Shown: one piece after another, positions 58,228 to 64,000 of the stretch
Numbering within the stretch: the first letter of the stretch is position 1
Layout of the letters: every line of letters begins with the position of its first letter
From: Mycogone perniciosa
Lineage: Eukaryota; Ascomycota; Sordariomycetes; Hypocreales; Hypocreaceae
Direction of reading: 5' to 3'
Assembly (NCBI GenBank): GCA_025331125.1
Contig: JAOALB010000009.1
Location: 372,001 to 436,000 of the forward strand
DNA length: 64,000 bases
Notes under the pieces: model-generated
What the model was told of the DNA's origin: nothing
Database searches by the model: none
Seen by the model: only the letters and a program-made list of their open reading frames with translations
Made by a program: the position numbers and the translations under genes

Positions 58228-60396
58228 ATGCTTCTGCTTCTGCTTCTGCTTCTGCTGATTCCGAATCTCTTATCTTCAAAGTCTTTTAACTCTCCCGAAC
58301 CGGGAATCTTGAACTCAGCGCGGCCTGACATGTCGAACCTTCTGAAGGGGGTTAACCCCGTGTCCATCAACGATAAGAAACTGCCTGTGCCTGTGCCAAC
58401 ATCATTTGGCAATATCAGTTCTAGTATCGTCAAACCCACTGTCATCGCTCCGTTACCTTCTCTGAGCCTCATAACCAGCAAGGAATCACAGAGTGCTACC
58501 CCGGATTTCATCGCTAAGGATATACCTGGGAAAAGCGCTTCAACGCCAGCAACGAGTAGTGCTCCTGGATTTACCGTCAAAGATGCGAATCAAAGCTCTT
58601 CAAGACTCATCACCCTCTCTACACCAAGCACTACTGCGCCAGGACTTCCCAACACATCGAACCCATCCCCCGTGTCGTCGACATCCGCTGTGTCCGTCAT
58701 TTCTCCCGTAACAACCTCTATAATCTCTTCGACGCCTGCCAGCACTCCTCAATCTATACCCACCACTTCTTCCGCAGTGGTCCCTACTGGTACACCTCCA
58801 AGCCAGAATCCGCCTGCCGCTAGGCCAGCACAACCTCAGGATCAAAATATATCGGTTCCTAGCCAATTTACGGCGAAAGTTGTACCTTCACCGCTACCGT
58901 CACCTATACCTGCCCCGTCACCGGCTCCATCTTCATCACCATCTCCAGCCCAGCAAACAAGCAAGGGAGTACAGGCATTTAGCGCGGCGGCTATTGGCCC
59001 TCTTATCGAACCGTCAAGAGCGCCTCCGGGTCAAGCCTCCTCTCCAGTAGTACTCCAGCCAACAAGCGCAGTTAACCCTCAATCAGTGGAGGCTGCTCTT
59101 CCTCCTCCTGTCGCAAAAACTTCCGATGCCGCGAGTGCGTCCAGAACAAGCGCTATAGTGCCAGATGCGGTTACTATCACCCCTATTCCAGAGATTTCGA
59201 GTGCAGCTAGTCCGCCTGGTGGCATAATAACGACCATCGGACTGGGTGGTGCAAATGACCAATCTGGTGGACGACAGTCAGGGAATTCTGGAAGTGGCAG
59301 CGTCCCTTCAGGGACAGGTTCTGATAGCGATTCCTCTGGCTCTGGGTCAAAGCCTCCTGTAGCTGCAATTGTCGGTGGTACCATTGGTGGCATCGCCGCT
59401 GTGTCGTTATTAGTATTGCTGTTCTGGCTCTGGAGAAAGAGAGGCCATCGACGGAGAATTCCATTGACTCCAACAGGACAAGGTCCCATCATGGAAAAGA
59501 GGTTTGGCAGGGACTCTGAACCTACAAAACAAGGTCTCGGGCTTGGAGGTGTGATGGGATTCGTCGGAAAGACATTCGGTAAGGGATCAAAATCAACCCC
59601 GGATAATGGCGTCCGGGGTGTGGACATGAACAGAGGCAATTCCCAGTTTTTGGAGGCTGTTACCATCGACGCCTCCAATAATAGCGGCCCTTCTCATGGA
59701 GGTTTCAGTTTTCTGGATCGCAATGGACGTGAGGATTTCCGTGTCGGGCATGGTCTCAGCATCAGTACTGTGAGCGATTTCAACCCGTTCTCGGATGCCA
59801 ACGCGGTGCCTTCAGGCGTCAAAGGCACAAGCGCTCGCCACCGCTCCAGAATCTCATTGTCAAATCCCTTTGCTGATTCGAACATGATCCTGCCCCCTCC
59901 CGCCTCCGCCCCCACAACCTCAGAGCGACGATCCCGGGGCCAATCCTTCCGTGGCCTTGGCAGCTTCCACGGCCCAACAGTGGTACCTCGACCGCACTCT
60001 GTGTACCGGGAGTCTCTGGCGAGCAATGATTCTTTCGAGGAGCGTCGTGATAAGTTCCGCTCTGACCCGTTCGACCTGGAACTCGGGGGTCGGCTCATTC
60101 CAACTGCGGACAATATTGCGCAGATGCCACAACGGACAGACACACGCCGTACCAGCTCTCAGTACAGCACACAGAGTATACAACACGCACGGCCTGATAG
60201 CTACACATCGAGGTATGCGAGCGGCGCCAGCCTTGGTGAATGGGGTGATCCCGGCCCTGATATTAGCTTGGTCATAAAGGGGCGAGGGGATAGCCCCACG
60301 ATCACAAACGATGAGTTGCGTCGGTTTGGTGAGAGGGCTAGACGACAGGGTGGTAGAAGTACGTTGAATACAATACTAGTGGGCCAAGCGTTATAG
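58228..60396 (+). CDS. Single-pass surface protein with Ser/Thr/Pro-rich ectodomain and NPFxD endocytic signals
   Basis: A single exon of 722 residues from the ATG at 58228; a later in-frame ATG at 58330 would give 688. The first ATG gives a poly-Leu start (MLLLLLLLLLIPNLLSS) that could serve as a signal peptide, but it is encoded by a CTTCTG repeat, so the choice is open. Residues to about 370 are Ser/Thr/Pro-rich and likely O-mannosylated. One transmembrane segment lies at about 376-402 (VAAIVGGTIGGIAAVSLLVLLFWLW), then RKRGHRRR. The 300-residue cytosolic tail has NPFSD (59782-59796) and NPFAD (59863-59877), matching the NPFxD signal that yeast Sla1 reads. The architecture recalls Mid2/Wsc cell-wall sensors without a WSC domain. 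Confidence 0.8.
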   Translation: MLLLLLLLLLIPNLLSSKSFNSPEPGILNSARPDMSNLLKGVNPVSINDKKLPVPVPTSFGNISSSIVKPTVIAPLPSLSLITSKESQSATPDFIAKDIPGKSASTPATSSAPGFTVKDANQSSSRLITLSTPSTTAPGLPNTSNPSPVSSTSAVSVISPVTTSIISSTPASTPQSIPTTSSAVVPTGTPPSQNPPAARPAQPQDQNISVPSQFTAKVVPSPLPSPIPAPSPAPSSSPSPAQQTSKGVQAFSAAAIGPLIEPSRAPPGQASSPVVLQPTSAVNPQSVEAALPPPVAKTSDAASASRTSAIVPDAVTITPIPEISSAASPPGGIITTIGLGGANDQSGGRQSGNSGSGSVPSGTGSDSDSSGSGSKPPVAAIVGGTIGGIAAVSLLVLLFWLWRKRGHRRRIPLTPTGQGPIMEKRFGRDSEPTKQGLGLGGVMGFVGKTFGKGSKSTPDNGVRGVDMNRGNSQFLEAVTIDASNNSGPSHGGFSFLDRNGREDFRVGHGLSISTVSDFNPFSDANAVPSGVKGTSARHRSRISLSNPFADSNMILPPPASAPTTSERRSRGQSFRGLGSFHGPTVVPRPHSVYRESLASNDSFEERRDKFRSDPFDLELGGRLIPTADNIAQMPQRTDTRRTSSQYSTQSIQHARPDSYTSRYASGASLGEWGDPGPDISLVIKGRGDSPTITNDELRRFGERARRQGGRSTLNTILVGQAL
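58229..58259. repeat. CTTCTG repeat at the start of the surface protein
   Basis: About five tandem cttctg units; in the chosen frame they encode leucines, in another frame Ala-Ser. Confidence 0.8.
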
Positions 60397-60532
60397 TTAG
60401 AGTGACACAGCTGTAGCTGTTACGGGGGAAGTGTACGATACTCTGTGAGTATTCATTCAATTCATGCAGGGACGGAGCAACGAATATCCCGGGTGGAAAG
60501 GGGTTGTGTGTCGAATCATGGCGAAGGAAGAG

Positions 60533-60542
60533 GACGGAGTAC
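60533..60542. repeat. Dispersed motif, diverged copy GACGGAGTAC
   Basis: One mismatch to TACGGAGTAC, about 135 bp after the surface-protein stop codon. Confidence 0.5.
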
Positions 60543-61199
60543 TACTATATCAACTTGACCTTCTTCGTATACATTCTTTTACCCACAGTCATTTCAAAGT
60601 GTGTGCAACGTCTCCGCGAGAGATGATGGCGTGATTTTACATATTAAGATGTCATAAATGGAAGTTTCCTGTTGTGCTTGTCCCCTCTAATGTGGGTAGA
60701 TAGATAGCAGCGTCATGCTGCGTATCAGCCATTACTGCGTAGCGAACATAATACCAAATACCTTTAACCTCAAACCCACATGTCACAGCCCGATAGTCGA
60801 AACCCAGAGGAGAAAAGGGAATCATCACACATATTCCACAGCATTGCTACCTGAATAGTTCACGATGCTACAGTGACAGAACTACATCTGGCAATTGATA
60901 GGGTAGGTTATGGGACACATTGAGTGTGTTGATGTTCGAATTGGTCACACTCATTGGCACTCTTGGATGGCTTAAGTTAGATACTAGATCTGCGAAGGAA
61001 AGGTCGCCTCGTCTAACTAATGAATCCCAAATAAAGCTAGAAGAACCTGGACTTTGGTACAGGGCTCGACAATAACATGTTCGAAGTCTTCACATCACAG
61101 AATCCGCATGCGGAGTAGAACTACATACAGCCATGACATCACCTATATATCCAATTGAGGAAAAGCGTTGAAGTGAACACGAAGAGGTCGCGAGTGTGG

Positions 61200-61246
61200 C
61201 GCGAAAACGCGTCACGCTAATGCAAATCCCTTCGTCAGAAACGCGT
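61200..61246. promoter_or_regulatory. Candidate SBF/MBF-type site cluster
   Basis: CGCGAAAA (61200-61207) overlaps ACGCGT (61207-61212), and a second ACGCGT lies at 61241-61246. These are the yeast SCB-like and MCB cores. Each alone is expected by chance in 64 kb; the cluster is less so. It lies downstream of both flanking genes, so a function is doubtful. Confidence 0.3.
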
Positions 61247-61882
61247 ATATTAACGTGCTTCGCGTCCGGAATACGGAGCGCTCCAGTTATCCCGCTCGTT
61301 CATAGCGTTGGCTAGATCACACACGAGGTTGAGCTTGGAAACCCCTCAACAGACAATGGTATGAAGACGTGATTAGAGGAAATAATCACTATGATTGAAG
61401 TGCCGTACTATCACAATCAGCCAGCCGGTTCGGCCATCCAGGCAGGCCAGGCGTGTCATCCATCCATCCATTCGTCCATCCAATCCAGACACAAACAGAT
61501 CCAGTGCTACACTCCTGAAAAAAAAATATAACAATCAACTCCTTGCTCCCACGTTGATCCTTCGTGTGAGAGGGTAAAAGTGCCTTGGACAACTTTCTGC
61601 TCACTCCCCCTTTTATCCTATTCCGGTAAATATGGCGCGTTGCGCAATGTGTCAACGGCGCGGACCATCTATAAAAAACGACGCCAAACAGGCATGACAT
61701 CCCAATGGAATTAAAGGCCTTGCCCTGACTGAAGAAAAGGGAAATAATAACATAGAAAATAAGGAAGGGAGGACGACAATAAAGTGTTAGAAACGCACAA
61801 CAGGAAGGGGGGTTTGTACGCCATGGTATCATGTACATGAAAAAAAAGTAAAGAGGATCCTTAAGAGACGTAAGCAGGGCTA

Positions 61883-63098
61883 TTATGCCAGCGGTTCGTC
61901 AAACGTAAGCCGCCTTCTTGCCACGCTCAAGGGAGTGCGGGTAGCCGACAGGGGGTTTGGCGTTTTCCAGACCTTTTGAGCAGGACTCGGGGTGATGTTG
62001 ACAAAGTCGGCGAAGTCGAAGCCCTGTCCAGGCGTGCTGGGGAATGGATTGCCTCCACCGGGGGTAGTCATCATCGATGAAGGTAGGTCTAATTTGCTGC
62101 TCTTAGGTGGCGGTGTCGAGGGACGGTCCATCCGGCCCCGGTTGGACTTGATTGCTGGTGAGGGTGAGGCAGCAAGGTACAACAATAGGTCCGCACCCTC
62201 TTCACCGGTTTTGCCCCCATCGTTTCCAGCACCATTGCCCCTGTTCCTCCTCAAGGAACGAGACTGCATTGGTGGCGTGCGAGGCGGAGATGATCGGATG
62301 TTGGTCGCAGCAAACGAGTGCGCTGGGAGGAGATCGTCGTCATCGTCAGATGGGGCGGCGAAATTTGGAATGGTGTTGAAGTCGTTGGTCATCCGCCGCT
62401 GCTGGAAGAAGGAGACATCGGGCCCAGCGGATGTGGTGAAGTGCTGTTGCCGACGGGGTTTTACAGGTGATGACTGTGTCAGCTGATGGCTGTCTCTCCA
62501 TGGATTGTGGCCCGAAAAGGACTTGTGTGCGGTGGGAGATGCGCGGAAGCGTTTGGTGGGACTCGAACAATCGTTATCAAACGAGGCAAAGTAGGTGCGT
62601 TTGCGATGGCCCGAGCTGCCATTGCTGGAACCGACTGCATCGGAAAACAGTGGCGCCTTGAGTGGCGAGCTCATGAGTGTTCTTGAGGGATAAGGTAGGT
62701 CAGATGCGCTTGACGATGAGTCGGAGAGCACATCGCCTTCGTAGAGGCGCTTTCGCCGGATCTCCTCCTCCACCTTGGGTTCGATGATGTCGAGCGTGAG
62801 GTCTTCCCAACCATGCTTGGTTTTGAATTGGGCAAGTGCGAGACGGTTTTGCAATCGACGGGCAATCTGTGTTGTAACTCCTTGTAAGCATGACACATGA
62901 AGATATAAAAGACATCGAATTAACGAAAACTTGCCCCCATCAATCCTAAAAGAGGGATTGACATTGGTAACAAGCGGGGGGCGAGGACGGAGGAGGAGGA
63001 AGGGGGGGATAAGGACAAAGACTTACTTTGCTCACTTCTGCACGCTTGAGAACACAATCCGCAACATGCTCTGGTTGCTTCTTCCACGGCGACGACAT
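61883..63098 (-). CDS. Nrm1/Whi5-family G1/S transcriptional repressor
   Basis: Two exons, in coding order 63098-63027 and 62866-61883, give 351 residues; the 160-bp intron has donor GTAAGT and acceptor acacag. Exon 1 begins MSSPWKKQPEHVADC and joins as EVSK-IARRLQNRLALAQFKTKHGW, the conserved Whi5/Nrm1 helix. The open frame of exon 2 extends upstream but only to a GTG, so the spliced start is preferred. The middle is Ser/Pro-rich with several SP/TP sites suited to CDK phosphorylation. Near the end, FDFADFVNITPSPAQ (codons at 61976-62020, residues 307-321) matches the GTB motif by which this family binds SBF/MBF, and the protein ends RRRLTFDEPLA. Family members repress G1/S genes until phosphorylated (Whi5) or after G1 (Nrm1). 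Confidence 0.88.
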
Positions 63099-64000
63099 GG
63101 CTGCGACTGTTTTTGCCCCTATCTGGCCTTGAGGGCCCTGAATTGCTTGTTGATGGACCGAATTATCTTGTGCGATGGTTGCGCTGGCAGATATGTTGGG
63201 GCAGAGAGGGAGAGTTGTCAGAGCGTGAACCAGGAGACAAAGGTTCAAAGGTTTGATGGTGCAATGCGGTGCGGCGTTGTGCAGTAAAACGGACTGCCCG
63301 AGCAGCGGCAGAGCGCTGAGTTTAAGGGAGGCGCACCTGCAGGCTTTTTTGGGGGGGCAGAACGGCGGCGGCTACGGAGGCTGCCGTGCAGGAGGCACTA
63401 ACTAATAACTGCCCGGAGTGTAATTACCAAAGTAAGACGCTCTGGCTGACTTTGTCCAGCGGCCGCAGTGATCTCAGCTGGTAATACAAAGCCGCTGAAG
63501 GGAGCCCCCGGAGAATGGGCGGTCGCTGATTGATAGCCTAGGAACGTTTCAAGTGTGCGAATGATTTGCTGTCGTTGTTGCTTTGAAACCCTGCTAGAGC
63601 CCAAGTCCCGATTCCCGATGAAAAGGCAGCCGGTTGCTGCAGTATCGCAAAGGTGGAGATTTTTTCTTCTTCCTCCCTGCTGGCTTGGAATTTCCGCGAG
63701 TCCAAATTGTTCGCATCCAGCTCTCTCCACTGGAAAGCCAGTCGGGAAAACCTCACAAGCGAACAGGGGCCTGTAGAATCCAGCCCTGAGCACTGACATC
63801 AGCGCCTGGACCCAAACCCTTGTCGGTTATTTATTAACTGGCTAGTACGGAGTATGGAGTACTATGTATTAACTATCCCGTGCTGCTATTTACTCCGTAC
63901 TGAGTACTCCGTGCTTCACGCAAGGGAGAGAGAGAAAAGGGCGACATGATTCTCCGTCTTGTCCACGGAGTCTTTGAAGAGCACGGCTGCAAAGTTACAT
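63099..64000. other. Upstream region of the Nrm1/Whi5-like gene, to window end
   Basis: About 900 bp. A 133-codon open frame on the minus strand with a true ATG (63398-63799) has no recognisable character, so I leave it uncalled. Copies of the dispersed motif lie at 63846-63854, 63891-63900 and 63902-63912. Confidence 0.5.
63846..63912. repeat. Cluster of the dispersed TACGGAGTA/TACTCCGTA motif
   Basis: TACGGAGTA, the related TATGGAGTAC, TACTCCGTAC and GAGTACTCCGT occur within 67 bp in both orientations, about 750 bp upstream of the Nrm1/Whi5-like start codon. Confidence 0.7.

Larger units (their letters stand above)
60397..61882. other. Convergent 3' region between surface protein and Nrm1/Whi5-like gene
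   Basis: About 1.5 kb, long for a convergent gap. No gene is supported. It holds a diverged copy of the dispersed motif (60533-60542), a CGCGAAAA/ACGCGT cluster (61200-61246) and a CCAT repeat near 61457-61481. Confidence 0.5.

Noticed and set aside
63398..63799. 133-codon minus-strand open frame with a true ATG
   Set aside because: No recognisable domain or composition; plausible by chance in GC-balanced DNA. Could be revisited with RNA evidence.
1..64000. Search for a biosynthetic cluster, defence system or intact transposon
   Set aside because: No polyketide synthase, NRPS, terpene cyclase, transposase, integrase, reverse transcriptase or NLR-like gene is visible; the genes are mainly housekeeping.

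Overview
The window is nuclear DNA from a filamentous ascomycete (Pezizomycotina). Genes carry many short introns (about 50-240 bp) with GTRNGT-type donors and CTAAC/CTGAC-like branch points. The gene set is fungal: HIR subunit, Vps74, Pom152, metacaspase, spindle-pole scaffold, Nrm1/Whi5-like repressor. Protein style and base composition suggest Sordariomycetes, perhaps Hypocreales, but that is inference. There are no prokaryotic operons, and I see no CRISPR array, intact transposon, rRNA or credible tRNA.

Layout, left to right: HPC2-like HIR subunit (+, 0.7-2.8 kb); GGA Golgi clathrin adaptor (-, 3.6-5.8); TSR3 rRNA modification enzyme (+, 6.9-8.2); mitochondrial IF-2 (-, 8.4-11.6); two-segment membrane protein of unknown role (+, 12.4-13.5); Vps74/GOLPH3 (+, 15.9-17.2); SURF6/Rrp14 (-, 18.0-19.9); PP28/PDAP1-like phosphoprotein (-, 20.8-21.6); mitochondrial 3-oxoacid CoA-transferase (+, 23.9-25.6); unrecognised 476-aa protein (+, 26.1-27.6); Utp22/Nrap (+, 28.2-31.5); Pom152 nucleoporin (-, 31.8-35.7); UCH37/BAP1-type deubiquitinase (+, 37.0-38.8); F-box/SirB1/YccV protein (-, 39.2-41.2); CM1+PACT spindle-pole scaffold (+, 41.9-46.0); metacaspase (-, 46.7-48.5); GNAT acetyltransferase (-, 50.7-51.3); REX-type RNA exonuclease (+, 52.0-53.4); unrecognised 530-aa protein (-, 54.2-56.0); single-pass surface protein (+, 58.2-60.4); Nrm1/Whi5-like repressor (-, 61.9-63.1). 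Models were spliced by hand from reading frame, splice sites and family conservation.

This is mostly a housekeeping neighbourhood. Four genes serve ribosome biogenesis or RNA processing (TSR3, SURF6, Utp22, REX), two serve Golgi sorting (GGA, Vps74), and several act at nuclear pore, chromatin, spindle pole and G1/S. Genes are mostly arranged as divergent or convergent pairs. Nothing shows they act as one pathway.

I did not find a convincing new multi-gene system. The most interesting signals are smaller. A dispersed palindrome-like motif (ideal form TACGGAGTACTCCGTA) recurs at about a dozen and a half places, all in non-coding DNA. The surface protein has two NPFxD endocytic signals in its tail. 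The HPC2 homologue has an AT-hook-like motif and an RG-rich C-terminal exon. A two-codon uORF overlaps the POM152 start. Three conserved-looking proteins have no recognised function.
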